NCBI RefSeq assembly: GCF_018417535.1 | Contig: NZ_CP070977.1 | Coordinates: 2,666,001-2,730,000, forward strand | Direction of reading: 5' to 3' | DNA: 64,000 nucleotides | DNA from: Burkholderia pyrrocinia | Lineage (GTDB): Bacteria; Pseudomonadota; Gammaproteobacteria; Burkholderiales; Burkholderiaceae | Shown here: positions 28,068 through 37,189 of the stretch, piece after piece | Layout of the letters: each line of letters opens with the position of its first letter | How positions within the stretch are numbered: the stretch's first letter is position 1 | The notes under the pieces: model-generated | Told to the model about the DNA's origin: nothing | Databases searched by the model: none | Seen by the model: only the letters and a program-made list of their open reading frames with translations | Translations under genes and position numbers: made by a program

Positions 28068-29607
28068 GCTCCGTCAGATTTTTTTCGATGGCATCATCCA
28101 CGCGTTGCGCCTCTAACTGCTGTGTACGCCATTGTGTTGAGAGCCTTCGCATCGCTTCGTCGAACGGCTCGCCGTCATCCGCCTGTGCCTCTGAGCCGAC
28201 ATACCGCCCTGGCGTCAGCACATGGCCGTGCTTGCGAATCTCATCCAAGCCCGCGGATTTGCAAAAACCCGGCACGTCGGCGTATTCACCTGCTTCTTTC
28301 TCACCACGCCATGCGTGGTAGGCATCAGCGATTCTCTTGATGTCATCGTCGTTGAGTTCGCGCCGTGTGCGGTCAATCAACACGCCCAGCTTACGCGCAT
28401 CAATGAAGAGCACTTCGCCGCGCCGATCGCGAAGCCGACCACCTGGATTTTTATTGCGAGCGAGAAACCAAAGGCAGGCCGGGATTTGAGTCGAATAGAA
28501 GAGTTGACCGGGCAATGCCACCATGCAATCGACCGCGTCCGCCTCAATCATGGCCCTGCGAATCTCGCCTTCACCGGATTGGTTTGACGACATTGAGCCG
28601 TTGGCGAGCACCACCCCGGCTGTGCCGTTGGGTGCGAGGTGGTGGAAGATGTGCTGCAGCCAGGCGTAATTGGCGTTGCCCACTGGCGGTGCGCCGAATT
28701 TCCAACGAACGTCTTCTCGCAGCCGATCGCCGCCCCAGTCGGAGATATTGAAAGGCGGATTTGCGAGGATGAAGTCGGCCTTGAGGTCGCGCAGCTCGTC
28801 TTTATGAAAGCTGCCCTCGTTGTTCCAGCGGATGTCGGAGTCAATGCCACGTACCGCCAGATTCATCTTGGCCAGTCGCCACGTCGTGTAGTTTGATTCC
28901 TGGCCATAAATAGCGATGTCGCCAATGCGTCCGCCGTGCTCCTGCACGAACTTCTCCGATTGCACGAACATTCCACCCGATCCGCAGCACGGGTCATACA
29001 CCCGGCCTGAGTATGGTTCGAGCATCTCGACCAGCACACGCACCACCGACCGTGGGGTGTAGAACTCGCCCCCACGCTTGCCTTCGGCACCAGCAAATTG
29101 CCCTAGGAAATACTCGTATACGCGCCCAAGAATGTCCCTTGAACGGTCGCCCTCTTCATTAAGAGCGATTCCGGATACCAGGTCGATCAGCTCGCCGAGC
29201 ATCACCTTGTTCAGCGCGGGCCGGGCGTAGTCCTTTGGCAGTACGCCTTTGAGTGACTCATTGTCCTTCTCGATGGCTCGCATTGCGTCGTCGATCAAAG
29301 TGCCGATGGTAGGCAGCTTGGCACTGACCTGAAGGTGTTCCCAGCGAGCCTCCTTGGGTACCCAGAACACGTTGTCCGCGAGGTATTCGTCTTTGTCCTC
29401 GGCAGCCAGCTTGTCTTCCGCCAGCAAGGCTTTGTGCTTAGCCGTAAAGGCGTCCGAGATGTACTTCAGGAAAATGAGCCCAAGCGCGACGTGCTTGTAG
29501 TCAGACGGCTCCATGTTGCCGCGTAGCTTATCGGCAGCCTTGAACAGCTCAGCCTCGAAACCGAGATTGGCACCGTTGCCGCTCTTTGTATTTCCACCAT
29601 TGACCAT
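28051..29607 (-). CDS. hsdM: Type I restriction enzyme, M (adenine methyltransferase) subunit
   Basis: A 518-residue N6-adenine methyltransferase that protects host sites and forms the core of the restriction complex. The N-terminal helical domain (residues 10-150) is normal; the catalytic part has the SAM-binding motif [10 protein letters not shown] (205-214) and catalytic NPPF (283-286). The start [13 protein letters not shown] at 29607 fits family length. It is the first gene of the minus-strand operon hsdM-hsdS-abi-hsdR; the promoter should lie in 29608-29760. Confidence 0.95.
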   Translation of the reverse strand: MVNGGNTKSGNGANLGFEAELFKAADKLRGNMEPSDYKHVALGLIFLKYISDAFTAKHKALLAEDKLAAEDKDEYLADNVFWVPKEARWEHLQVSAKLPTIGTLIDDAMRAIEKDNESLKGVLPKDYARPALNKVMLGELIDLVSGIALNEEGDRSRDILGRVYEYFLGQFAGAEGKRGGEFYTPRSVVRVLVEMLEPYSGRVYDPCCGSGGMFVQSEKFVQEHGGRIGDIAIYGQESNYTTWRLAKMNLAVRGIDSDIRWNNEGSFHKDELRDLKADFILANPPFNISDWGGDRLREDVRWKFGAPPVGNANYAWLQHIFHHLAPNGTAGVVLANGSMSSNQSGEGEIRRAMIEADAVDCMVALPGQLFYSTQIPACLWFLARNKNPGGRLRDRRGEVLFIDARKLGVLIDRTRRELNDDDIKRIADAYHAWRGEKEAGEYADVPGFCKSAGLDEIRKHGHVLTPGRYVGSEAQADDGEPFDEAMRRLSTQWRTQQLEAQRVDDAIEKNLTELGYGQ

Positions 29608-29914
29608 ATTGGTTCTAATCCTTCATTCGTTCTTCGGTCGTGCCGCGTCAAATGCCGCCACATCTCTTCCGCCAGGTCCCAGTGCAACCACTCGCTGTTG
29701 AGCTCGTAGTGCGCGACGTCGCACCAGATCGCACTCGAATTGTCGGTTCCAAGTCACATTTGTCTCATTTTATCGCCAGCGAGCGGCAAACCAGCCAGCG
29801 TGCTGCCTAGATCCAAGAAAAATTTGGACACATATCACCATCCTGAGCCCGGCCAGCCACGGCCGCTCCGTCTGGGCAATCCCGCACGGACGAACCTGCC
29901 TCAGGAGGTCAGTG
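29608..29914. other. Divergent intergenic region between hsdM and the core module
   Basis: About 307 bases holding the hsdM promoter on one side and the leader of the small membrane protein gene on the other. No convincing gene was found in it, and no promoter boxes could be called with confidence. A perfect AGGAGG for the next gene lies at 29903-29908. Confidence 0.5.
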
Positions 29915-30064
29915 ATGCTCCCCATTTCCCCTCTCGATTTTCTCATCGCGTTCGCACTCGCATTCCTCGGCGGTGCGCTGGTGGCCGCGTGCCACTGCCG
30001 GCACGTCGGCAAGGTTAGGCGCGATGCTTTTGCTCGTGCATGCGAGGCCCCCGTCCATGCGTGA
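29915..30064 (+). CDS. Small single-span membrane protein
   Basis: A 49-residue protein with one hydrophobic segment (FLIAFALAFLGGALVAA, about residues 9-25) and a basic Cys/His-containing tail (CHCRHVGKVRR). AGGAGG ends six bases before the ATG, the strongest ribosome site in this module. The last eight bases overlap the next gene's start, so both are translated together. Function unknown; it heads the island core module. Confidence 0.6.
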   Translation: MLPISPLDFLIAFALAFLGGALVAACHCRHVGKVRRDAFARACEAPVHA

Positions 30065-30548
30065 GCGCCCTCCGTGCTTTCCGTATGACGACGAGAGCGA
30101 AGACGATGACCCGGCGTGGCAGTCGGCGCTGAATCGGCTTCGTTTCGTGCATCAGCCGTCAGAGCCTGACGAAGACAAAGGCGAATCGCCGCGCTTTCGA
30201 CCCGGCAAGGGGGATCTGGTCTGGCCGTGTCCGTCGTGCGAGTCGTTCCGCACCGAGCAACGGCACATTGCAAGGCGCATCTGCAGCGCCGTCGGTGCGG
30301 CGGCAGGCGCCACGAGCGGCGCGGCTGCTGTGCTGTCCGGCGCGGAGACCGGTGCGGCCATCGGCGCGCTCGGCGGTCCTGCGGGTGCCGTGTGCGGCAG
30401 TGTTGCGGGGGCCATCCTCGCCGGACTTGTCGCGGGAGCCGCGGGCTGCGCCACGGGCGCTGCCTTCGGCGAAGCGCTAGACCTGAAAGTGCTCGACAAC
30501 TGGCGGTGTCTGGCCTGCGGACGGGTCTTCACCGTCCGTCGCGGCTGA
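30057..30548 (+). CDS. Glycine-zipper protein with split zinc-binding motif
   Basis: A 163-residue protein: an acidic start, then CPSC at about 58-61, a long Ala/Gly-rich glycine-zipper stretch (about 75-140, for example GAAAGATSGAAAVLSGAETG) able to enter membranes, then CLACGR at about 150-155. The two Cys pairs around the zipper could bind one zinc. The ATG at 30057 is chosen because it overlaps the previous stop; the longer frame from 29973 would run through that gene. It is typical of unannotated genes in integrative elements. Function unknown. Confidence 0.65.
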   Translation: MRERPPCFPYDDESEDDDPAWQSALNRLRFVHQPSEPDEDKGESPRFRPGKGDLVWPCPSCESFRTEQRHIARRICSAVGAAAGATSGAAAVLSGAETGAAIGALGGPAGAVCGSVAGAILAGLVAGAAGCATGAAFGEALDLKVLDNWRCLACGRVFTVRRG

Positions 30549-30586
30549 CGTTCCGCGACTGCGGCCCCTCATCTTGTTTCGTCCAG

Positions 30587-30607
30587 CCCGGCCTCGTGCC
30601 GGGTTTT
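30587..30607 (+). terminator. Intrinsic terminator-like hairpin before the DUF932 gene
   Basis: Stem CCCGGC/GCCGGG with a five-base loop followed by TTTT, lying between the glycine-zipper stop (30548) and the DUF932 start (30637). Confidence 0.6.
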
Positions 30608-30636
30608 ATGCCTTCTTTTTCACAGGGAGTTTCAAA

Positions 30637-31605
30637 GTGCATCTCGTTCAAACCATGGCATACGTAGGAGAACAACCCTGGCACGGCCTCGGCAACAAGC
30701 TCACGCCCCGGCAACCGCTCGAAGTTTGGGCGCGAGCCGCTGGCATGGACTGGCAAATCGAGGAGGCTGAAGTCCGCTACGTCGCCGCTCGCGACAAAGC
30801 CCTCGGTTCCATTCACGCATTCCCCGAGCAGAAGGTTTTATATCGCTCGGACAGTAAGGCGCCCCTGTCCGTCGTGTCCGCCCGTTATCAGGTCGTCCAG
30901 CCATCCGAAATTCTGGAGTTCTACCGGGATCTGACGGAAGTCGGCGGTTTCGAGCTCGAAACCGCTGGCGTGCTCAAGGAAGGCCGCAAGCTGTGGGCTC
31001 TTGCGCGCACCGGCCAGAGCGCGACGCTCAAGGGTAAAGACCAGGTCAACGGATATTTGCTGCTCGCCACCGCATGCGACGGCACGCTCGCGACCACCGC
31101 ACAGCACACAGCGGTTCGCGTCGTGTGCAACAACACGATGCAGATCGCGCTGAGCAACTCGACGGGCGCGGTGAAGGTTGGTCACCGCTCGCAGTTCGAT
31201 GCGCAGGCCGTGAAAAGACAATTGGGTCTCGCGATCTCGAGCTGGGATGCGTTCATGGTCCGCATGAAGGCCCTGTCCGAGCGCAAGGTGTCCGACGCGG
31301 CGGCGGAGAAATTCTTGCGGCGTGTGCTTACGTATCCGACCGCCAATTCAACCGGTCGCGATGCACTCGCCGTCAACGAGCGTGCAATCAAGGCCGTCGC
31401 TCAGCTCTATGCCGGACGCGGGAAAGGTGCCGATCTGGCATCCGCTTCGGGAACCGCCTGGGGCTTATTGAACGCTGTAACGGAGTACGTGGACCACCAC
31501 CGACGCTCGCGCAGCGACGACCATCGGCGCGATGCCGCGTGGTTCGGCTCGGGCGCCACACTCAAAGGCCGGGCGTGGGATGAAGCGCTCAAGCTCGTTG
31601 TGTAG
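30637..31605 (+). CDS. DUF932 (plasmid/phage-type) domain protein
   Basis: A 322-residue DUF932 protein. The family is common on plasmids, phages and integrative elements next to recombination genes, and its activity is unknown. The GTG at 30637 follows AGGGAG by 7 bases and yields the usual family start (HLVQTMAYVGEQPWHGLG). Conserved blocks include YQVVQPSEILEFYRDL and a Cys-containing VRVVCNNTMQIAL. It precedes the YqaJ nuclease gene and probably belongs to a recombination or replication unit. Confidence 0.85.
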   Translation: MHLVQTMAYVGEQPWHGLGNKLTPRQPLEVWARAAGMDWQIEEAEVRYVAARDKALGSIHAFPEQKVLYRSDSKAPLSVVSARYQVVQPSEILEFYRDLTEVGGFELETAGVLKEGRKLWALARTGQSATLKGKDQVNGYLLLATACDGTLATTAQHTAVRVVCNNTMQIALSNSTGAVKVGHRSQFDAQAVKRQLGLAISSWDAFMVRMKALSERKVSDAAAEKFLRRVLTYPTANSTGRDALAVNERAIKAVAQLYAGRGKGADLASASGTAWGLLNAVTEYVDHHRRSRSDDHRRDAAWFGSGATLKGRAWDEALKLVV

Positions 31606-31624
31606 TTCCCGCTCCCTTTCGTCC

Positions 31625-31655
31625 TCGGCCCGGTCAGGTTCGCCTGCCGGGCCGA
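31625..31655 (+). terminator. Hairpin between the DUF932 and YqaJ genes
   Basis: A stem of about 13 bp with one bulge and a TTCG loop (tcggcccgg...cgggccga), followed by ATTTGTTT. It starts 20 bases after the DUF932 stop. Confidence 0.55.
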
Positions 31656-31673
31656 TTTGTTTCTGGAGGCTGT

Positions 31674-32669
31674 ATGAGTGTCATTCCATCCAGTCGCGTC
31701 CGCATGCAACGGCCGGCATTGAAGCTCGTCAAGACGCAGGAACTGAGTCGGGACGACTGGCTCGCGGTGCGACGGACCGGCATCGGCGGTTCGGATGCCG
31801 CCGCGGCCGTGGGACTGAATCCCTACATGAGTCCGCTGGAGTTGTGGCTCGACAAGACCGGCCGGGCCGACGGCCTGCCCGGCCCCAATCCGGACGATAC
31901 GACGTCGCCCACGTATTGGGGGACGCTGCTGGAACCGATCGTTGCGGCGTCATACACAAAGCAGACCGGCAACAAGGTCCGGCGCGTCAACGCCGTCCTA
32001 CGGCACCCGACGATCCCGTTCATGCTCGCGAACCTCGATCGTGAAATCGTCGGGGCGCGGGACGTGCAGATTCTGGAGTGCAAGACGGCGGGCGAATTCG
32101 GCGCGCGGCTCTGGCGCAACGGCGTGCCCGAATACGTCGAGTTGCAGGTGCAGCACCAGTTGGCGGTCACGGGCAAGACGGCGGCACACGTCGCCGTGCT
32201 GCTCTGCGGACAAGCGCTGGAAGTGTTTCGAATCGAGCGAGACGAGCGATTGATCGCTCGACTAGTCGAACTCGAGGCTCGCTTCTGGCGGTTCGTGGAG
32301 GCCGACACGCCACCGCCCGCGGATGGCTCCGGGTCGGCGGATCGCGCGCTGCGCCATCTGTATCCGGGCCATGGTGGCCAGGTCGATTTCACAGGGGACG
32401 TGCGACTGTCGTCAACTTTTGCCGATCTGGTCGCCGTGCGGGCCGAGATTGAGGCGCGGCAAACCGTCGAAGCGCAGCTCAAGCAGACGATCCAGCAAGC
32501 AATGGGCAACGCCACGCGCGCCGTGTTCGAAACCGGCGAAGTGTCATTCAAGCGCAGCAAGGATTCGTCCACCGTGGATGTGAAGCGACTCATCGCCGAC
32601 CACCCGGAGTACGAGACCCGGTACACAGTGCCCAAGCCCGGTTCGCGCCGCTTTCTCGTGTCTTTCTGA
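31674..32669 (+). CDS. YqaJ-like viral recombinase (lambda-exonuclease-fold nuclease)
   Basis: A 331-residue YqaJ-family exonuclease, expected to resect DNA ends for single-strand annealing recombination. The family signature is present: RRTGIGGSDAAAAVGLNPY (about 35-53), YWGTLLEP with the Glu, and the catalytic core ILECKTA with Glu-x-Lys (about 139-141). A helical C-terminus (about 240-300) follows. GGAGG sits 6 bases before the ATG. The next gene probably supplies the annealing or accessory partner. Confidence 0.88.
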   Translation: MSVIPSSRVRMQRPALKLVKTQELSRDDWLAVRRTGIGGSDAAAAVGLNPYMSPLELWLDKTGRADGLPGPNPDDTTSPTYWGTLLEPIVAASYTKQTGNKVRRVNAVLRHPTIPFMLANLDREIVGARDVQILECKTAGEFGARLWRNGVPEYVELQVQHQLAVTGKTAAHVAVLLCGQALEVFRIERDERLIARLVELEARFWRFVEADTPPPADGSGSADRALRHLYPGHGGQVDFTGDVRLSSTFADLVAVRAEIEARQTVEAQLKQTIQQAMGNATRAVFETGEVSFKRSKDSSTVDVKRLIADHPEYETRYTVPKPGSRRFLVSF

Positions 32670-32719
32670 TTCCGTTCCCCGCTCCCTCTTCCTTTTCACC
32701 TCCCATTCAGAGGACTACC

Positions 32720-33646
32720 ATGCTCAAGGGACTTTCCGTCACTCCCCCAGTTGTCGGGCGTATCAGTATCGGCCGTGTGGTCGAGAAGAACGGCAAACGC
32801 GTGCCTTCTGCCGACGACCAGTTCACCCTCACAACGCAGGTGCAGCAGCGCGGTGAATGGTTGTTGCATCCGCTCGACGGGCAGTTGCGCAAGGCCACGA
32901 CCGGCAAGCTGCGCGCGATCCCCGTGCGCATGCTCTTCAACGATCCTGACCTGAACCTGCGTGCCGACTATTCGCTGTTCGACCGCGACACGGGACGCCC
33001 TGTATGCGTTGGCAACGGCGAAACATGCCGGCGAGTCGGTGTGGACGGCAACGGCATCGAAACCCTGCCGTGTCCATCGCCGGATAGCTGTGCCTTCGGC
33101 AAGCAGGGCGGCTGCAAGCCCTACGCGCGGCTGAACGTCATCATCGGCGACGAGGATGAACTGGGCTCGTTCATCTTGCGCACCACCTCGTATAACTCGA
33201 TCCGCACGCTCGCCGCGCGTCTTCACTACTTCAGTGCGGTATCGGGCAACCTGCTCGCCTGCCTGCCGCTCACCCTCCGGCTCAGGGGCAAGAGCACCAC
33301 CCAGAGCTACCGGTCGGCGATCTACTATGTGGATCTGTCCATACGCGATGGGAGCACGCTCGAACAGGCGTTGATGGAAGCGAGAGAGCTGGACGCGCGC
33401 CGCCGCGCGGCTGGCTTCGATCAGGCCGCGCTCGACGCCGCCGCACGTGCGGGGTTCGCCAATGGCGCGTTCGAGGACAGTCCCGACGAGCGCGCCGCCG
33501 TGACGGAGGAATTTTTTCCCGAGCAGACATCGAGCGGATCGGACAGCCGCTATTCGGTCGAAACGGATACACGAGAAACGACGCCTCCGTCGCTGCGCGA
33601 CAAGCTCGAGCGGAAAGCGGCATTGCTCGGTGGGAAGGCGGCATGA
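32720..33646 (+). CDS. Gp3-like zinc-binding recombination accessory protein (tentative)
   Basis: A 308-residue protein often annotated 'hydrolase or metal-binding protein' in such elements. Several Cys residues are clustered (CVGNGETC, CPSPDSCAFGKQGGC, about 94-134) and suggest zinc binding. The block FILRTTSYNSIRTLAARLHYF with LPLTLRLRGK resembles the fold of phiC31 Gp3-like recombination directionality factors; that link is from memory of the family pattern. The C-terminal 90 residues are charged and less ordered. It follows the YqaJ nuclease by 50 bases, and its stop overlaps the next start by four bases. Confidence 0.6.
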   Translation: MLKGLSVTPPVVGRISIGRVVEKNGKRVPSADDQFTLTTQVQQRGEWLLHPLDGQLRKATTGKLRAIPVRMLFNDPDLNLRADYSLFDRDTGRPVCVGNGETCRRVGVDGNGIETLPCPSPDSCAFGKQGGCKPYARLNVIIGDEDELGSFILRTTSYNSIRTLAARLHYFSAVSGNLLACLPLTLRLRGKSTTQSYRSAIYYVDLSIRDGSTLEQALMEARELDARRRAAGFDQAALDAAARAGFANGAFEDSPDERAAVTEEFFPEQTSSGSDSRYSVETDTRETTPPSLRDKLERKAALLGGKAA

Positions 33647-34041
33647 GCGCCGACACCTGCGAGCCATTCGTCTGCCGGGACGGACGGCTGCTCCCTCGCT
33701 ACCACGACGCCCAGACCGATCTCGCGCCCGGCCTGTACCTGGGTCTGTTTCACGGACGCAATGCCGTCGACGAGATCACAGAAGATTGGGGATTCGACGG
33801 GCCGGTCATCGGACCGCTCGAATTCGTCCACACGACGTACGCGGCCGAGATCAAGCTGCGCTTTGTCGAGCGCCACGTCACGCCGCGATATTTCCCCGGA
33901 ACGGGGCTCGTCGCCGATGTTGCAACCGGCGACCTAGTTCCCTGCGCCGAGGCCGTCCTGAGCGTCGCGGACGATCTGCTCGTCTTCGACGGCCGGTATT
34001 TCGGCGACTGGTCGGTGTTCGTGCATGGCGTCCGAACATAG
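33643..34041 (+). CDS. Conserved island protein of unknown function
   Basis: A 132-residue acidic protein with no recognised domain; it begins MSADTCEPFVCRDGRLLPRY and ends WSVFVHGVRT. Its start overlaps the upstream stop (ATGA), so it is translated with the Gp3-like gene. Predicted as a mixed alpha/beta soluble protein from its alternating hydrophobic pattern. Function unknown. Confidence 0.6.
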   Translation: MSADTCEPFVCRDGRLLPRYHDAQTDLAPGLYLGLFHGRNAVDEITEDWGFDGPVIGPLEFVHTTYAAEIKLRFVERHVTPRYFPGTGLVADVATGDLVPCAEAVLSVADDLLVFDGRYFGDWSVFVHGVRT

Positions 34042-34126
34042 CCAACGCTTCCCTCTCCTTCCGTCCCTCTCGCTTTCCCGACACTCACCGGACGCTCCCC
34101 CAACGCGTCCCGGAGACATTTTGCCT

Positions 34127-35275
34127 ATGGAAAACACCATCAACATGGAAACCCGCTTCCGCCTGCTGCGGCCACCCGGCGCCGGCGTCTTCTGGCTCGC
34201 GACGGTCGCGACCGCCACCTCGCTCAGCCTGTCCATCCTGGCTGGCTGGCAGCGCGGGGGCACGCTGCCCGAGCGAGTCGTCTGGGTCGCGATCGGCATC
34301 GTGCTCGTCGTCAGCGCGCACCTGCTACCGGTGCTGATCCGCGAGTCATCCTTCGTCGTGCGCGGCGTGGGGAGCATGCTGTGGGTCGCATGCATGGTGA
34401 CCGCGGGCTACGGGCACCTCACGTTCTTCCTCTTCGCCCAGCAGCACGCGGGAGAGCGACGGGCGTCAGTCGTCGCGGTCACGCTTCCCACCCCGGTCCG
34501 CAGTCTAACGGTCGTGATGTCCGATCGTGCAACCGTCGTCCGACAACTCGCGTGGCTCGACGCACGGCGTTGTTTCCGTGACTGCGCCGGACGCGATGTG
34601 CGCCGCGTGACGCTCGCCGCAAGACTCGATGCGCTGAACGCCGAAGCCGATGATATCCGCCGCCAGCAGGCAACGGACGATCGCGTCACGGTGCAGCGCG
34701 GCGTGTTACTCGCCGATCCGGTCACGTCGCGACTCGCGGCGCTACTCGGCATATCGGCGTCGCGTGTCGACCTGCTGTCGGGACTGGTATTCGCAGCTGT
34801 ACTGGAATGCACCGCCTGCCTGCTTTGGACCATCGTGCTTCGGCCGTCTTCGCTACCGGCAGCCGCCGCGGTCGTGGCTGACACAACGTCGACGGCTGTC
34901 GCTCCGCCCCAGGAGCCCCGCGAAGACGCGACTCATGTGACTCTGCCCGCAGTCACGCCGATCGCGAATGTGACTACCGTGACTCGCCCCGCAGTCACGG
35001 CGGTCGCCGCGAGTCACGCCGACGGGACCGTTAGTAGCGAAGCGCTGTCGGAGAGTCGCGCCGTCATGGAGAACTGTCGTACGCCCCGTGACGATCCCAT
35101 TACGTCGTTACCGGACGGTACTCCGCCCGGTGGCGAGGTCGCGGAGCTCGCCAAGGCCATCGCGGCCGGTCAGGTACGCCCGACTGTTGCCGGAATCCGG
35201 ACGTATCTCGGCTGCTCTCAGGCGCGGGCGGCAGCGCTACGCCGCCAGCTCGTCGAACACACCACAACGGCATAG
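34127..35275 (+). CDS. Four-span membrane protein with a C-terminal HTH-like domain
   Basis: A 382-residue protein. Three hydrophobic spans lie in the first 100 residues (LATVATATSLSLSILAGW, WVAIGIVLVVSAHLLPVL, and one near 75-95); a coiled-coil region with a Cys pair (RRCFRDC) follows, then a fourth span (LLSGLVFAAVLECTACLLW). A Thr/Val/Pro linker with VT-x-PAVT repeats leads to an HTH-like end (VAGIRTYLGCSQARAAALRR). The ATG at 34127 has CGGAG ahead of it; the earlier ATG at 34025 overlaps the previous gene. It is paralogous to the protein at 53761-54822. Confidence 0.65.
   Translation: MENTINMETRFRLLRPPGAGVFWLATVATATSLSLSILAGWQRGGTLPERVVWVAIGIVLVVSAHLLPVLIRESSFVVRGVGSMLWVACMVTAGYGHLTFFLFAQQHAGERRASVVAVTLPTPVRSLTVVMSDRATVVRQLAWLDARRCFRDCAGRDVRRVTLAARLDALNAEADDIRRQQATDDRVTVQRGVLLADPVTSRLAALLGISASRVDLLSGLVFAAVLECTACLLWTIVLRPSSLPAAAAVVADTTSTAVAPPQEPREDATHVTLPAVTPIANVTTVTRPAVTAVAASHADGTVSSEALSESRAVMENCRTPRDDPITSLPDGTPPGGEVAELAKAIAAGQVRPTVAGIRTYLGCSQARAAALRRQLVEHTTTA
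34937..35017. repeat. Cluster of six GTGACT/AGTCAC motifs
   Basis: Within 81 bases GTGACT occurs at 34937, 34970 and 34979, and its complement AGTCAC at 34951, 34993 and 35012. They encode the VT-x-PAVT linker of the membrane protein but could also be protein-binding sites. Confidence 0.6.
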
Positions 35276-35277
35276 AC

Positions 35278-35301
35278 GCCGGGCCTCGCGCCCGGCTTTT
35301 T
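35278..35301 (+). terminator. Intrinsic terminator behind the membrane protein gene
   Basis: Stem GCCGGGC/GCCCGGC with a five-base loop, followed by TTTTTCTTTT, three bases after the stop. Confidence 0.8.
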
Positions 35302-35326
35302 CTTTTCTCCACAACCACGGAGCGGT

Positions 35327-36136
35327 ATGGACACGACCACCGATCTCGTCAAGAGTCTCAGCATCGCCAATCTCGCCAACCAGCGCGTCGCCGTCGTCGA
35401 ACGCGTCCGTCGCGCGCTCGATCTGCTCTATGAAGCCGAACAGCTCGCAAGGGCAGCACATCTCGGCTTTCCGCGGCTCGTGCTCGACGACAGCTACGCC
35501 TGTCGCGGCAGGCCGACCGTTACCGGAGAATACGCGAAACGCGACGAAGCTGAAGGCGCCATGGCGCGCGTAATCGATGTGCGCGGCTGGAACTACCTGC
35601 TGTCCGAATCGGGCCTGCGCACCTTCATGGACGCGCGCGCCCGTGAACAGTGGGACCGGCAGCTCGCCGATGGCGACGTGCCCGAACTGACCGCCGCCAA
35701 CATCGAAGCCACGTTCACGCAGCTCTACGGTACGCGCGGCGACATGTTCGAACGCGGGGTGCTGCAGTGCTTCCGGCGGCTATCGTGGGACTACCGGAGC
35801 AATCAGCCATTCAAGTTCGGCAAGCGAATCATCGTCACGTATCTGCTCAGTTCCGGCTCCCCGAATCACAGGGTCACCGACGAACTGGACGATCTGATCC
35901 GAGTGTTCTGCATACTGGACGGCAAGCCCGAGCCGGACCACCGGCACGGCGCCTATGTCCTTGTCTCGGACGCGCGGCAGGCACGACGGACCGAAGCCGA
36001 GCATGTCTACTTCCATCTGCGCTGGTTCAAGAATGGCAACGGCCACTTGACCTTCAAACGGCCCGATCTGGTCGAGAAAATGAATCAGATCCTCGCCAAG
36101 CACTACCCGAACGCGCTCGCCTCCAAAGCACGGTAG
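35327..36136 (+). CDS. DUF4942 domain protein
   Basis: A 269-residue protein of the DUF4942 family, met on integrative elements and plasmids and sometimes thought to be methyltransferase-related, although no SAM motif is visible here. Recognisable parts are VIDVRGWNYLLSESGL, the central RGDMFERGVLQCFRRLSWDY, and the C-terminal HLRWFKNGNGHLTFKRPDLV. It lies behind a terminator and has its own GGAG-like site, so it may be expressed separately from the genes before it. Confidence 0.78.
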   Translation: MDTTTDLVKSLSIANLANQRVAVVERVRRALDLLYEAEQLARAAHLGFPRLVLDDSYACRGRPTVTGEYAKRDEAEGAMARVIDVRGWNYLLSESGLRTFMDARAREQWDRQLADGDVPELTAANIEATFTQLYGTRGDMFERGVLQCFRRLSWDYRSNQPFKFGKRIIVTYLLSSGSPNHRVTDELDDLIRVFCILDGKPEPDHRHGAYVLVSDARQARRTEAEHVYFHLRWFKNGNGHLTFKRPDLVEKMNQILAKHYPNALASKAR

Positions 36137-36249
36137 TCCCCCCTCGTCATCCGACGCGTCCCGCGTCTGGCATTCCCCCCTGTTCTTGCGACCTCGCATC
36201 CGGCTCTGCCGGAGGCTCGTGCTCGCCCATTTTCCCGGAGACCTTCATC

Positions 36250-36549
36250 GTGAACCCGCTTTCGTCTCGTAACGCCGGCCCGCGCTTCAGGCTCGGCCGC
36301 ATTCTCGCCACGCCTGCCGCAGTAGAAGTTCTCGCCGACGCGAAAACCTCGATCGTCGATTTGTTGAGTCGTCATGTTCGCGGGGACTTCGGCGACTTGG
36401 CCGAATCCGATCGCCAACAAAACGAGATCGCGGTTGAGACCGAGCAACGGATTCTGTCCAGCTACGTCCTGCCTGGCGGGCAAACCGTTTGGGTGATTAC
36501 GGAGTGGGACCGCTCCGCCACGACGTTCCTGCTACCGGACGATTACTGA
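36250..36549 (+). CDS. Small island protein, unknown function
   Basis: A 99-residue protein started at GTG 36250, 9 bases after GGAG; the region upstream in the same frame is the shadow of the DUF4942 gene. The sequence begins VNPLSSRNAGPRFRLGRILA and ends TEWDRSATTFLLPDDY. It resembles small 'plasmid-related' proteins of integrative elements. It ends one base before the next start, suggesting coupled expression. Confidence 0.65.
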   Translation: MNPLSSRNAGPRFRLGRILATPAAVEVLADAKTSIVDLLSRHVRGDFGDLAESDRQQNEIAVETEQRILSSYVLPGGQTVWVITEWDRSATTFLLPDDY

Positions 36550-36550
36550 C

Positions 36551-37189
36551 ATGCTGATCCAGAAATTTCATCCCGGCATCGAGCTCGGCCAGCAGTTGGC
36601 GATCGCCGGGTGTGGGACACCGCTCTTCAGCCGGCAGGGACATTGGGACGGCGGCAGCACCCTGCATTGCGTCGCGATGGGGCTTGCCCTGCTCGACAAG
36701 CTCACCGATCCGGTCGGGCTTCCGTATCACGCGAGCGGTAACGAGCGCACGGTATGGGATCACGCCTGGCCTCACTACCTGCACGGACTGACGCTTTCGG
36801 AACTCGCGACCTTCGTCGCCGAGCTGAACCTGGGCGTGCAGCCGGTCATCCGCTCGGGATCGGCGTCCGACGTGCTGCACTTCGTTGCGGGCGAACTCTC
36901 GCTCGGGCGACCAGTCATCGTCGGTTGGCGGCAGCGACGGCCGGTCAGGTGGCATGCAGCACTGGCGGTCGGCATCGAAGGGCGACAGGAACGGCGCACT
37001 TTCACGCCGCATGCGCTGTTGCTGGCCGATCCGGCCGGCCGCGAACCCGGCATGGCCGGATACAACGCCCGGCTCGACGTTCACGGACCGGGGTCAGTGC
37101 GCTACCGCTCCTCCTGTTCCCAACTGGCCGTTACCTTCGGCGGCGCGGTGTCGATGCGGCCTCGGGTTAGCGCAACCGTTGACGCTTGA
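36551..37189 (+). CDS. Papain/C39-like cysteine peptidase-fold protein
   Basis: A 212-residue protein with features of a papain-like fold. A Cys in STLHCVAMGLALLDK (about residue 40) opens a helix as the nucleophile does, and a His in RWHAALAVGI (about 136) is followed by a strand; an Asp in LLLADPAGRE could complete a triad. There is no signal peptide. C39-like domains in mobile elements often process small peptides, but the active-site assignment is by pattern only. Its end overlaps the converging XRE gene by 23 bases. Confidence 0.5.
   Translation: MLIQKFHPGIELGQQLAIAGCGTPLFSRQGHWDGGSTLHCVAMGLALLDKLTDPVGLPYHASGNERTVWDHAWPHYLHGLTLSELATFVAELNLGVQPVIRSGSASDVLHFVAGELSLGRPVIVGWRQRRPVRWHAALAVGIEGRQERRTFTPHALLLADPAGREPGMAGYNARLDVHGPGSVRYRSSCSQLAVTFGGAVSMRPRVSATVDA

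Noticed and set aside
29740..30018. Plus-strand 92-codon frame overlapping the small membrane protein gene
   Set aside because: It lacks a ribosome site, whereas the overlapping 29915 frame has a perfect AGGAGG and a clear membrane segment.
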